Position numbers and translations under genes: made by a program
Notes under the pieces: generated by a model
The model's database searches: none
Seen by the model: only the letters and a program-made list of their open reading frames with translations
Told to the model about the DNA's origin: nothing
Shown: one piece after another, positions 51,994 to 62,929 of the stretch
How positions within the stretch are numbered: position 1 is the first letter of the stretch
Layout of the letters: each line of letters begins with the position of its first letter
Assembly: GCF_964355755.1 (NCBI RefSeq)
Contig: NC_092678.1
Span: 271,922 to 335,921 of the forward strand
Source: Antedon mediterranea
Taxonomy: Eukaryota; Echinodermata; Crinoidea; Comatulida; Antedonidae
DNA: 64,000 nucleotides
Direction of reading: 5' to 3'

Positions 51994-53118
51994 GTAACAG
52001 TTAAATGTGTTACTTGACAAATATGGCAACATATTTGAAGATTCATATGAAGGTATAAAACGTGAGCTGCTCACATAAATATCAAAGAAAATGTCACCCG
52101 TGTCTATGTGAAAAAGAGGCCTTGCAAAAAGATCATCCTCTGCAGCAAGAAATTACAGAGGAAAGTTAAAAGAATATTGAGACAAATTACGGAAAGGTTA
52201 GTCTGTGGACATTCCACTTGAGAAAATATCCGGAAAGAAGCGTGGGTTCGCTTCTTGGTTTTGCTAACTTCCAAAAATCAACCATGGTAGACAATATGCA
52301 TTGTTTTTTTAAGCCAGCATGCAACGCCATTAGACGTGCTGCATTTTTGCTAGTCGGGTGAGAGGAAGTGTCACCCAAATTCAGGTATATTCCATATTAC
52401 TAAGGAATTGATTCCCTAAAAATGGCGACTACACGGCAAGAATAAAAATAAAATCACTGATTTTACTACGAAAGGAAGAAATATCAAAGAAAATGTCACC
52501 CCTGTCTATGTGAAAGCAAGGTTTGTCCCCTATGCTAACAAATTGAAAGTTGAAAGAGTTAAATAAGTTGGAAGAAAATAGTGTAATACTGTACACAAAG
52601 TAAAACAAAGTGAATGGGCAACCCCAATTGGGCCTAAAATCAGATGGCACAGAATCTGTGGCAATTATAGTGTAACAAAAGTAACAAAGAATTACCAGGG
52701 AACTCAATCCGCATTCAGACTAATGAAAGGTGGTCATCACTGCATGAACAGAGGTGGTATTTGCACAGAATCAGACACTAACATACAAAGATCTAGAGGT
52801 TTTGTATTTGTAACGTTTCAAAAAGGAAAGCATGGTAGATAAATGCATCCAGGATTACCATACGAGGGCACACTTCATTGACAAACGGAAAGTACAAGTC
52901 AAAAGAGCAGTATCAAGAGAGGCGATTTTAAAAATATAAATCTCGTACAAGTTTTAAAAAATCTACCATGAGACCCTACGAAAATATTTTTCAAAATATG
53001 GTGAAATTACGGACTATGTTAATTTTTTTCAGAGGTACGATGTTACTACTACTACACATTATGCCTAATTGCTATTGCAGAATTGCAGTTAACATTAAAT
53101 ACAATTAAATACAAATAC
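51994..53118. repeat. Left arm of a 1.1 kb inverted repeat
   Basis: Nearly identical, inverted, to 61257-62378; a 279 bp stretch (52429-52707) appears identical at the protein level in the arm's shared frame. The arm includes hnRNP-like fragments on the plus strand: NYQGTQSAFRLMKGGHHCMN, RSRGFVFVTF, a frameshifted SMVDKCIQDYHTRAH and LRKYFSKYGEITDYV. Confidence 0.9.
52685..53035 (+). pseudogene. hnRNP A/B-like RRM fragments, scrambled
   Basis: In order on the plus strand: tail motif GNYQGTQSAFRLMKG, RNP1-like RSRGFVFVTF, RRM1 end (KVQVKRAVSRE), then an RRM start LRKYFSKYGEITDYV. Frames shift between them and the order (tail, RRM end, RRM start) is not that of a real gene, so this is a rearranged pseudogene inside the inverted repeat. 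Confidence 0.6.
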
Positions 53119-53206
53119 TGTAGTGCATATATCACAAATTTTGGGTTTATCACTTCCCTATATGTTCATACCATCTACTACATTAGGTAGTTTCAATTTC
53201 AATTTC

Positions 53207-53415
53207 TGTTACGACCACTTTTGGCCTAGGCCGAAATACCTAAATAAATAGCAACAACGAGGCTTGGAACAAACAATAGTCGACACTCAGAGTATTATGC
53301 AAAGAGCACGAGCTCCATTTATTTCCTTTCACGAAGCACAAAATACATAACAACACAATTATAGATACGTATGATACCGAGTGGTTGGTTTGCCTGGCCA
53401 TCCGTACACATCACA
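53207..53415 (-). mobile_element. 3' LTR of the gag-protease retroelement
   Basis: Starts TGTTACGACC on the plus strand and ends ...ATCACA; the purine-rich GAATGGGGAGGT (minus strand) lies immediately inside and fits a polypurine tract. No second copy of this LTR is in the window, so the limits are inferred. Confidence 0.5.
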
Positions 53416-53464
53416 ACCTCCCCATTCTTATCGTCCTGCCTCGCTTCCAGTCTCAAGCACAGTT

Positions 53465-54286
53465 CTAACCGCAAGCGTCCTTAGCTGGCCCTGTCTCCTG
53501 AGTGACTCCCTTCTTTTTCACACACCCAGAACAGCTTTCCAAAATACCGCGCACCACCATGCTCCATTCTGATTTGTCCACTTGACCACCGGCGACTTGA
53601 TTCATTTGCATGTGACATGTGACACCTGACTCTACATTTAAGGAAGTGTCGCACTTTGTCTTTTTGATATCTTCACCTGGGTTATAAAATTCTAGATTTG
53701 ACATGAATGTCCCCTCTAAATCTAATCCATCGTTATCGGACATTCTATCTTCAATTTTCTGTGTCATTGCACGTGTTACAGCGCAGGCGGGGTATTCCCA
53801 ACCATTGTCGGGCGTACCAGTTTCACATAGCATATTAGACTTTTGTAGTGTGGAAGTTAAATTATCGTTAATCATTAATTCAGGTAACACCCTACCGCCA
53901 GCCAAATCATTACCCAAAAGCATATCAATTCCCTCTACTGGAAGCTCCGGTACAACACCTATTATCGCTTCCCCTTTAACTAATTCAGAATCAATTATTA
54001 CTTTGTGTAACGGGACATTAATAACATTCATCCCCACACCTCGAATTAACGCGGTCATACTCGTAGAACTACTTTTACCGAAAGAAAGAGCTCCCTCCAA
54101 CATCATAGATTTGGCACAGCATGTATCTCGCATGACCTTAATGCGTTTAAAGCAATCATCACCTTTTAGCGATACCCGTGCCTCTGACATAAATGGTGCA
54201 AAATTTTCATTAGTTTTATTACATTCAATTTGCTTATTTACTTTTGAAATGTTGTTGGTGTCCCCTTTTAATGTACTGTAGCACAT
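53465..54286 (-). pseudogene. Retroelement protease region
   Basis: Reads through a retropepsin-like segment: VMRDTCCAKSMMLEG where a catalytic D-T-G is expected but D-T-C is seen, then GVVPELPVEGIDMLLGNDLA, typical of gypsy elements with SCAN-like gag. The frame differs from the gag frame next to it, and the expected reverse transcriptase does not follow. Confidence 0.65.
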
Positions 54287-55288
54287 CCTACTGGAAGAGA
54301 AGATTTGTTACTATAGTTATTTGAGTTACGTTTGAGAAAATAACATTGAGACATAACATGTCCTGGTTTTTTGCAATGGTAACATGTTAATACCTTAGGC
54401 TTATCCCAACGCTTACTCTTAAACGGACTCTGTCTCTTAGTATCAGATACCCGTTTGTAATCACTTGGTTTATCCTCATGGTTAGGATTATTTATGTTTA
54501 TCGCACTTAATTTATGAGTCAATGCATAGTCATCGGCATATACTGCTGCGTCTTTTAATGTATCAATTTTACGTTCATCAAGGTGAATTTTAATATCAAC
54601 ATGAATGCACCTTTTAAATTCTTCTATTAACATCATTTGCTTTAAATTATCATAATTCAATTCTACATCTTTAGAACTAACCCATCTATCAAACATTTGC
54701 TCTTTAACTCTGGCAAACTCCACATGCGTTTGTTCACACTGTATCCTCGCATCTCTAAATCTTTGTCGATAAGTGTTGAAAATATTTATCAACTTCGGTT
54801 TCCTGAAATTTTGGAACAAGCCTAATGTGTTTAGACGCATTGAAAGCATCAGGCGCACTAGCAACATTTACTTTTCCTTCTCTCTCTCTCTCAATAATGT
54901 CTCTTTCAATTTGGTACTGCAATTTCGCAAGCTCTAACTCTACATCTGCTTTTTGCTTTGCCCTCTCCATTTCCATTTCCATCATCATTCTCTCTTTATC
55001 AATTTCCATCTTAGCCATTTGTAACTCTAATCCTTTCAATTTTACAGCTTCACTCTCTACTTCCTCAACCACAATCACTTCCTTTAAACATGATTCTTCT
55101 AAGTATTCTTCTCTTACAAGGGTTTCAATTAAATTATTTTTAACAACTTGTTTTCTCGTAGACTGTTTTAAATGCAGATCAAAATACCTTCCCAACGCCA
55201 ACAAATCTGGCTTTTTTAACGTATTAAATTTTTCCCAGGAAACACACTCTGCAAGGTATTTTTCAGCCTCAAACTCCATTATAAACAA
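54268..55288 (-). pseudogene. Retroelement gag with zinc knuckle, frameshifted
   Basis: Start near 55288. The N-terminal part has charged coiled-coil sequence (EIDKERMMMEMEMERAKQ-like), then after a frameshift near 54780-54865 a SCAN-like helical region (FARVKEQMFDRWVSSKDVEL) and a CCHC knuckle CYHCKKPGHVMSQC. Gag forms the particle and packages RNA. The frameshift breaks it. Confidence 0.7.
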
Positions 55289-55365
55289 ATGGTTAAGAAA
55301 AAATTACAATAGTGTAGCAGTGATTGTTTGTTCCAAACCCCGAGTGAGTCTAACAACTCCGGTTT

Positions 55366-55382
55366 TCCCGGACGAGCCCCCA
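55366..55382 (-). other. Primer-binding site for tRNA-Pro
   Basis: Minus strand TGGGGGCTCGTCCGGGA is complementary to the 3' end of tRNA-Pro and is the well-known primer-site type of several retroelements. It fixes the 5' boundary of the internal region. Confidence 0.8.
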
Positions 55383-55387
55383 ATTTC

Positions 55388-55689
55388 TGTACTTAAAGGC
55401 TCTCTTTTTCTACTTTTGGGTTCACACATTCCTCTCGAGAGACCGCTCTCTTAACATGAACCGTTTTACTGTTCAGACAATGTCCTGTCGTTTGGGAATC
55501 CTCCATGCACTTATCCACCATGCTTGCTTTTCTTAACGATACAAACCCAAATCCTCGGCTTTTTTTTGTATGGGGATATCTCACGATGAAATAATCAATA
55601 ATTTCCCCATATTTGGAGAAATACTGTCTCGACGTCATCATTTGTTTCATAATCAAGACCTCCAACAAATATTTTTTTGAGTTGTGGGT
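55388..55689 (-). pseudogene. hnRNP A/B-like RRM1 fragment with frameshift, cut by an LTR element
   Basis: Minus strand: LKKIFVGGLDYETNDDVE, then after a loss of about 8 bases RQYFSKYGEI, SRGFGFVSLRKASMVDKC and SKTVHVKRAVSREE: RNP2, RNP1 and the end of the first RRM of an hnRNP A/B protein. The frameshift inactivates it. Its upstream side is split from 60496 onward by the Ty3/gypsy insertion, its downstream side runs into the primer site of the other retroelement. Confidence 0.7.
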
Positions 55690-55936
55690 TGTGATGTTAT
55701 GTCTTTGTTTGTACACAACAATATAATATATAAATGAACGAAGACGTTAGTTTGGTTTGGTAGATGTTTATTGTAGCTCAGCAATATAGCAAGTGGTTAT
55801 GAAACATTAGTTATCATTACTAATACCTCTGGTATGTGGTTGTCATGGCTATGAGGATAGCTAACCTAGATACCAGTAAGGTGTGTGGACCTGTTGAACC
55901 TGTAAGTTCAGTCACTTGTAATGTAATATCATTACA
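55690..55936 (-). repeat. 3' LTR of the Ty3/gypsy element
   Basis: 247 bp, starts TGTGATG and ends TTACA; appears identical to 60249-60495. Confidence 0.92.
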
Positions 55937-56132
55937 TCTTCCCTCTTTTGAAAGTTAAAATATTTTTCTTAGTATTCTTTTAAATCCGTTATTTATGTAT
56001 CCATAGTTCATGCATAAGATTTCAAGAGTATTATACTTAGATTTTTTTTTTAAAATATTTTTATCTTGTTATTTAAATTTATTTATGTACATGCTAGCAT
56101 TATTCATAAGTCGTTGCATAATTGTCTATACA

Positions 56133-57830
56133 TTATATTTTGTCTGTAACATAGTCGTCTAAGTATGCTGGTCGTCGGGCTTGACGTCGTGGTCGGTTTT
56201 GATCGATAGTTTTACCATTTCTGTCATTTGTAACCGGTACGTCGTCATCCGAGTCATAGTCGTCATTGTCATATCTGTCAATGGATGGTATTGGCATGAT
56301 GTGCCTTCTGTTCCGTCTATAGATATCATTTCCACATTTCACAAGATAAGATTTATGAGGTAGTGATTTGTGAATTGTTCCAACTTTGTTCCACAACTTA
56401 GATGTTGTATCATATACAGTACTTTAACTTTCTGTCCGTATTGTATGGTTTCTAGAGTTTTTGAATGTTTGTTATAGTTCTGCGCTTGTTTTTGCTTTAG
56501 CTCATCCTTCTTTTCCTTTAATTCAATAAGTTTTGGTTTTAGCGCTGACTCATTAACTGGGAGGTTTGATCTGATTTTCCTTGAGAACATCATTTCTGCT
56601 TGACTAAGTCCATGCTCGAGTGGTGTAGCACGATATATCTGTAGTGCTAAGTATATATCTTCCTTTGTCTCTGTACATTTCTTGATAATTTGTTTGACTA
56701 TCTTTACTGCATTTTCAGCTTGTCCATTTGACTGCGCAAAATATGGACTGGAAGTTGTATGTTCAAAGTTCCATTCGTTGGTGAATTTCCGAAATTCTTC
56801 ACTGACGAATTGTGGTCCATTATCAGAAAAGAGTACAAATGGTGTACCATGTATCGCAAACCATGATTTCAGTATGTTGATTACAGCTGCTGAAGATGAA
56901 CTTGTTAGTTGACGAACTTCAATGTATTGAGAATAATAGTCAACACATGTGATATAATTGTTATTGTTTACCGTGAAAAGATCAATCCCAATTTTCTGCC
57001 ATGGTTGGGTGTTATCGGCTGCATATATCATTGGTTCCTTTGGTTGCATTGGTTGGTGTTTCTGGCATGTCGGACAAGATTTTACTTTGTCATCTATGTC
57101 CTTGTTGATGTTTGGCCAGAATATTACTTGTCTAGCCCGTCTCCTGCATTTTTCGATACCCAAGTGTCCAGTATGGATTTGCTTAAGCATGTCCTTTGTC
57201 ATTTTAGCAGGTATTACGATTCGATCACCTTTGAATACGAGATCGCCTTTTATTGATAGCTCATCACGATAATTCCAGTAATCTCGTGTTGCTGGGTGGC
57301 ATTTGTTTCGCTTGTTAGGCCATCCTTGTTGAATTGTGCGATTCAGTTCTCTTATTGCTTCATCGTTGCCTGACTCAACTTCAATTTCCTTGAGTTTTTT
57401 GTCAGTAGTAGGTAGCGCTGCAATTATTGATTGTACATACATATCAATGAAATCATTAAATTGTTGCTCTGACGACAGTTGGTATGTCGCGTCAACTGCT
57501 CGTGAAAGAGTATCCGCTGTTTGGAGTGATTTTCCAGGTACATAGATTATCTTTATGTCGTACTTTTGCAGTCGCAATCGCATTCTTTGGAGACGAAGAG
57601 GTCCATCAGCTAGCGGTTTCGAGAAAATTGATACAAGTGGCTTGTGATCAGTCTCGCATATAACTGATTGTCCATAAAGAAATTGGTGGAACCTTTCACA
57701 TGCAAACATTGTGGCTAGGCACTCTTTTTCAATTTGTGCGTACCTTGTTTCTGCTGAGGTCATTGCTCTTGAGGCATATGCTATTGGCGCCCATCTACAG
57801 TACCGGACAGAATTATTGCAGATTTTGAAT
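56133..57830 (-). pseudogene. RNase H and integrase part of gypsy pol
   Basis: RNase H tail (PIAYASRAMTSAETRYAQIE, CETDHKPL), then integrase: zinc domain HTGHLGIEKC...CPTCQKH, and the core with D (GIDLF), D (FSDNGPQF) and E (GQAENAV) in the usual order. A short C-terminal part continues in another frame to about 56133. The N-terminal half of RNase H is missing at the 57800 junction, so the enzyme chain is incomplete. Confidence 0.85.
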
Positions 57831-58222
57831 GCATTCAACGCATTGTTAAAGTGTTGACAACGCGTTGAAACTGCGTTGTCCGTTGGCATTGAAAGTGTTG
57901 AGTTCGTTGAACTGTTTATTCAACCAACACAATGTGTTGCGTTGAGTTTGCGTTGAAATAACGAACAATCGGATTCGTATGGTATTTACAGATTGCCAGT
58001 GTGTATTAGTAGTAGTAGTAATAGTATAAAATACAGTATTACAAATATTTAAGAAAACAAACATAATGTGTATTTTTCCGCGGAAACCTAGCTTAATATA
58101 TTACACTAGGCTAGGCCTACTACTAACGAGTAGGCCCCGTGTGTATATGAGCCGCGTCTGCCATCGCAGTTAAAAGTAGTGGTCATGTCCTTAATTATGC
58201 CTATATTAACTGGAGTATTAAA
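57800..58222. other. Foreign segment replacing part of gypsy pol
   Basis: About 420 bp without pol similarity lies where the end of reverse transcriptase and the start of RNase H should be. Its left end is rich in GTTGA/TCAAC direct and inverted words, and the right half carries TAGGCCTA-type repeats. It may be an insertion plus deletion. Confidence 0.6.
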
Positions 58223-59133
58223 TACCAAAGTTAAGCTTGGTTGAGGGTTGTGGCATATTTGTTATTGCCTTAATTTTCTCTGGATCTGGCTTTATGCCTT
58301 TATCTGTCAGTAAATCACCAAGGAATACAACTTGCTTGACACAGAACTCACATTTTCGTTTGTTTAGCTTTATGCCATTCTTCTCTATGATGTCAAGTAC
58401 TTGGCTTAATTTGTCTATGTTCTTCAATTGTTTTAGAGGATATTATGATGTCATCTTGCATTGAGTTTACTCGTGGTATGTTTTCCAACAAGTTGCTAAT
58501 TGCCACTTGGAACCCTTCGCTTGCGCAGTTAATTCCAAATGGTAAACGTTTGAAGATGTAACGTCCCACAGGTGTAATAAAGCATGTTAGTTGAGCACTT
58601 TCGTCATTGAGAGGTTGCTGCCAATATCCTGATGTGAAATCTAGTTTTGTAAAAAATTTAGCATCAGCGAATTCGGCCATAATTTCTTCCCTCGACGGTA
58701 GCTTGAAGTGTTCACGCTTTATGGCTTTATTGAGATTTCTAGGGTCAAGGCATAGGCGAATGTCACCATTCCGTTTGTTCACGGTAACGATGTTGCTTAC
58801 CCATTCAGTTGGTTCCTGAATTTTTTCTATCACACCAAGCTGTTCCATGCGATCAAGTTCCATTTTAACTTTATCTCTTATCTTGAAGGGTATTTTCCGA
58901 CAAGGACTTTGAACTGGTGGAATCGATTTGTCAGTGTGTATGTGATACTTCCTTGGTAAGCACCCAAGACCTTTGAAGACATTATCGTGTTTGTTTACAA
59001 TATCTTGTACATGATGAATGCCGTTAGTGGTGTTTCGTTCCACTGTATTCAGTGACGCTTCCTCAAAGTTTGGTATTATTAGTTGTAGCTGCAAACATGT
59101 ATCGGCACTTAATAGTGGTTTATAATTTGTCAA
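58218..59133 (-). pseudogene. Reverse transcriptase part of gypsy pol
   Basis: Palm motifs in order: TVNKRNGDIRLCLDPRNLNK, FTKLDFTSGYWQQPL, FKRLPFGINCASEGFQ, then MQDDIIIS at the catalytic aspartates (usually preceded by an aromatic residue), a frame change near 58430, and KLNKRKCEFCVKQVVFLGDL. The polypeptide ends at the foreign segment. Not functional as read. Confidence 0.85.
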
Positions 59134-59252
59134 TTTGTCATCAACTATGTATACTGCAAATGTTCCTTTACGATCCTTACTGTACGCTATGTCCAGGTTG
59201 CATTTGCCTAAAATTGGGATAGCAGCATCAGAGTAGCTTTTGACTGGCGTAC

Positions 59253-60073
59253 TTACGGGAATGAGGAGTGGTTTATGTCAAGTTGACAGAAAAATCCATG
59301 GGAGGGTTTTGAAATGGCGTTACACTCTATTTCAATTGTGCTCAATAGAAAGGTTTCCTCCTCAGATTCAGATTCTGATGCTACAACCACATTCGCTCTT
59401 TTAAAGCTTTTGCTGCGATACTTTTGTTTATCATCTTTTGCGTGTTTCTTTGCGTAGCTTGTTTTCGTTGTGCAGCATTTTCCGAAGTGATTGCGCCCGT
59501 TGCATTTGTCACATATTTTACCAAATGCTGGACATGATTTTGGTCCATGTTTTGTGGCGCACCTTCTACAGTCAAAGTGTTTAGTAGTGCTCCTTTTTGA
59601 GTTACTATGATTATTCATGCTCAATGCATTTAGTTGACTTGCCGATGCTTGCAACGTGTCATCACTAACTTCTTGATTTTGTGCAATGCTGATTGCCTTG
59701 TCCAGGGTTAGATTGTCCCCTTCATCCATACACTTTTCCTTGACTCTGGGATGAATGGCTCTCAGTACAATAGCATCGCGCAACATCCTTTCCTCTAGAT
59801 CGCCATATTTAAAACCCCAATCAGCATCTCGTTTTCTGCAGGTATTGCTGCTTGGTCACCATTTTCGGGCTGAGCTGCGGCCCATACAAATTTCCCATAT
59901 ATTTCTCGTCCACGGTCCCCAATATAAGTCATTAAATAGTTAACTTTTTGTATTTCCGTCTTTGCGTCTAAAGGACCATCAAACGTGAATTGACAGTGTT
60001 GTTTGAACCGTTTAAATTCTCTCAACAAATCTGGTGATGCCCAGTCCATTGCTGGTTTATTCTTGTCGGCCAT
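59253..60073 (-). pseudogene. gypsy gag, frameshifted
   Basis: Start at 60073 (MADKNKPAMDWASPDLLREF). The first 92 codons shift frame near 59790, after which MLRDAIVLRAIHPRVKEKCM continues into a cysteine-rich nucleic-acid-binding part (CRRCATKHGPKSCPAFGKIC and CDKCNGRNHFGKCC). This is the usual gag with two knuckles for this gypsy group. Confidence 0.8.
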
Positions 60074-60248
60074 TGTTAATGTGTTATAAAATAAAGTTAC
60101 TCACAGACCTTGATATTATCCACTGAAGCAAGAAGAGTCCAAAGATCCGAAGAAAACAGAGGTCTAACTTCAATATGCCAATGGAAAAATTAATCCGATG
60201 ATAACATAAAATATATCCACATTAAATTGGTTCGAATTTCTGACACCA

Positions 60249-60495
60249 TGTGATGTTATGTCTTTGTTTGTACACAACAATATAATATATAAATGAACGA
60301 AGACGTTAGTTTGGTTTGGTAGATGTTTATTGTAGCTCAGCAATATAGCAAGTGGTTATGAAACATTAGTTATCATTACTAATACCTCTGGTATGTGGTT
60401 GTCATGGCTATGAGGATAGCTAACCTAGATACCAGTAAGGTGTGTGGACCTGTTGAACCTGTAAGTTCAGTCACTTGTAATGTAATATCATTACA
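60249..60495 (-). repeat. 5' LTR of the Ty3/gypsy element
   Basis: 247 bp, appears identical to 55690-55936. Should carry promoter and polyadenylation signals for the element; not dissected further. Confidence 0.92.
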
Positions 60496-60835
60496 TGGGT
60501 TTTCTTCGTTTTCGGTTACGCCTACCATGATTGTCTATATAAAGCAACCAACGTAAAGAAGTGGAAGTCTAAATCCAAGGGATTTCATTTTATTCAACGG
60601 AACTTAGACAGGACTTTGGGAAACTATTTTGCTCGACGTCATCATTTGTTTCATAATCAAGACCTCCCAACAAATATTTTTTTGAGTTGTGGGTTTTCTT
60701 CGTTTTCGGTTACGCCTACCATGATTGTCTATATAAAGCAACCAACGTAAAGAAGTGGAAGTCTAAATCCAAGGGATTTCATTTTATTCAACGGAACTTA
60801 GACAGGACTTTGGGAAACTATTTTGATGGTCAAAC
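60496..60835. repeat. Tandem duplication containing the empty LTR insertion site
   Basis: 60496-60630 (with 55640-55689 on the other side of the LTR element) matches 60632-60835, which is uninterrupted: GAGTTGTGGGTTTTCTTCGT appears whole at about 60681. So one repeat copy keeps the pre-insertion state. The sequence includes an RRM1 start on the minus strand (KKIFVG) and, on the plus strand, a possible RRM piece (VFGYAYHDCLYKATN). Confidence 0.85.
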
Positions 60836-61102
60836 AAATAAAGTGATAGTTCAGCAATGTCATCGGATGTAATATCTATGGATCTACGTGACTTTCAAAT
60901 GAAATTACATGTAGAAAGTGTACTTAGCGTTTTGTCTGAACCATTCATTGTTCCGCCGGTGTGTGTCCCATCGCCATCTTGGGTCTCATCACAGTACTTG
61001 TTCTTGGCAGCTTCAAATAATATCTTCCTTGCTTTTAGTAGCTCATTGATAGTGAAATTAGTGCTTAGAAGTGACTTTATTGGAATACTAGTGAATTTTT
61101 GA
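60836..61102 (-). pseudogene. Unrecognised ORF fragment
   Basis: Minus strand reads KFTSIPIKSLLSTNFTINEL, ARKILFEAAKNKYC, GGTMNGSDKTLSTLST and, past a stop, RRSIDITSDDIAELSL. The helix LLKARKILFEAA recalls small ORFs found beside retroelements in marine invertebrates, but I cannot name the family. One in-frame stop. Confidence 0.35.
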
Positions 61103-61256
61103 TGTCTATGATGATTTTCTGTATCCTTAGATCGATTTCTGTTAAGAAACTCAGAGAGCCTGTGTAACGCACGTCTACGTTCAAAGCCAGTGTTCGATAG
61201 CTACTTGAATAATTTCATTTACACCAAACATGTGAAGTTGGTATACCATTTAAGAA

Positions 61257-62378
61257 CTATATTTGTATTTAATTGTATTTAATGTTAACTGCAATTCTGC
61301 AATAGCAATTAGGCATAATGTGTAGTAACATCGTACCTCTGAATAAAATTAACATAGTCCGTAATTTCACCATATTTTGAAAAATATTTTCGTAGGGTCT
61401 CATGGTAGATTTTTTAAAACTTGTACGAGATTTATATTTTTAAAATCGCCTCTCTTGATACTGCTCTTTTGACTTGTACTTTCAGTTTGTCAATGAAGTG
61501 TGCCCTCGTATGGTAATCCTGGATGCATTTATCTACCATGCTTTCCTTTTTGAAACGTTACAAATACAAAACCTCTAGATCTTTGTATGTTAGTGTCTGA
61601 TTCTGTGCAAATACCACCTCTGTTCATGCAGTGATGACCACCTTTCATTAGTCTGAATGCGGATTGAGTTCCCTGGTAATTCTTTGTTACTTTTGTTACA
61701 CTATAATTGCCACAGATTCTGTGCCATCTGATTTTAGGCCCAATTGGGGTTGCCCATTCACTTTGTTTTACTTTGTGTACAGTATTACACTATTTTCTTC
61801 CAACTTATTTAACTCTTTCAACTTTCAATTTGTTAGCATAGGGGACAAACCTTGCTTTCACATAGACAGGGGTGACATTTTCTTTGATATTTCTTCCTTT
61901 CGTAGTAAAATCAGTGATTTTATTTTTATTCTTGCCGTGTAGTCGCCATTTTTAGGGAATCAATTCCTTAGTAATATGGAATATACCTGAATTTGGGTGA
62001 AACTTCCTCTCACCTGACGAGCAAAAATGCAGCACGTCTAATGGCGTTGCATGCTGGCTTAAAAAAACAATGCATATTGTCTACCATGGTTGATTTTTGG
62101 AAGTTAGCAAAACCAAGAAGCGAACCCACGCTTCTTTCCGGATATTTTCTCAAGTGGAATGTCCACAGACTAACCTTTCCGTAATTTGTCTCAATATTCT
62201 TTTAACTTTACTCTGTAATTTCTTGCTGCAGAGGATGATCTTTTTGCAAGGCCTCTTTTTCACATAGACACGGGTGACATTTTCTTTGATATTTATGTGA
62301 GCAGCTCACGTTTTATACCTTCATATGAATCTTCAAATATGTTGCCATATTTGTCAAGTAACACATTTAACTGTTACT
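61257..62378. repeat. Right arm of the 1.1 kb inverted repeat
   Basis: Inverted match of 51994-53118 with few differences. Carries the same hnRNP-like fragments, here on the minus strand. A further direct copy of about 90 bp of the arm follows at 62380-62480. Confidence 0.9.
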
Positions 62379-62506
62379 TTTGTTACACTATAATTGCCAC
62401 AGATTCTAACTGTGCCATCTGATTTTAGGCCCAATTGGGGTTGCCCATTCACTTTGTTTTACTTTGTGTACAGTATTACAGTGAGAGCACAGTTTAACAT
62501 TACTTA

Positions 62507-62645
62507 CCGGTATTGTATGGTGTACCACCTCTGTTAATGTACTGCTGATTACCTGTCATTGGTCCGAATCTACAGAAGTCCTACATATTTATAGTGATAG
62601 AGGGTTACTTACCGGTATTATATGGTGTACCACCTCTGTTATTTT
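62507..62645 (-). pseudogene. Two copies of the hnRNP-like RGGTPYNTG tail exon
   Basis: At 62507-62570 the minus strand reads PMTGNQQYINRGGTPYNTG before a GTAAGT donor; at 62610-62645 a shorter piece (NRGGTPYNTG plus donor) repeats. They match 50634-50716. Confidence 0.5.
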
Positions 62646-62929
62646 GATGCATGTGAGACTGAAATTACTCGCATGCGTTTTGGAGGAGTCTAGTTGCTAA
62701 CAATCTGTGAAACCAGAGCAAAACATAAAATAAATTACAAGCCAACAACTGTTTATGTCTATTCAGACGGATAAAATATTAATTGAAATCATTGTGTAAT
62801 CTTTGTATTAACTAACAATATAGCGAAAGCTAAAATATTTTGCTATGCTAAAACTACAATCTGCAAAGACAGTAATTCTCCTAAAATCTTGATTTAGGTA
62901 CATTATTTTTTTCTAGAGAATTGTTCCTT

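Larger units (their letters stand above)
53207..55387 (-). mobile_element. Pol-less Ty3/gypsy-like retrotransposon (gag-protease only)
   Basis: Minus-strand order: tRNA-Pro-type primer site (55366-55382), gag, CCHC knuckle, protease, about 50 bp spacer, purine tract, 3' LTR. No reverse transcriptase, RNase H or integrase. The 5' LTR is missing except perhaps its last three bases; an RRM fragment follows directly. It resembles deletion derivatives of gypsy elements with SCAN-like gag. Three frames are used, so it is inactive. Confidence 0.7.
55690..60495 (-). mobile_element. Ty3/gypsy LTR retrotransposon, recent but defective
   Basis: 4.8 kb element: LTRs 55690-55936 and 60249-60495, 247 bp each, TG...CA, no difference seen between them; flanking 5 bp duplication TGGGT at 55685-55689 and 60496-60500. 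Primer site TGGTGTCAGAAATTC sits directly inside the 5' LTR, and AAAAGAGGGAAGA (polypurine tract) inside the 3' LTR. Order gag, reverse transcriptase, RNase H, integrase fits Ty3/gypsy. Gag is frameshifted and pol is interrupted at about 57800-58220. Confidence 0.9.

Noticed and set aside
52429-52707. 92-residue ORF conserved in both inverted-repeat arms
   Set aside because: Identity follows from recent duplication of the arms; the frame overlaps hnRNP-like sequence on the other strand and has no family signature.
53703-54281. 192-residue plus-strand ORF
   Set aside because: Antisense shadow of the retroelement protease region.
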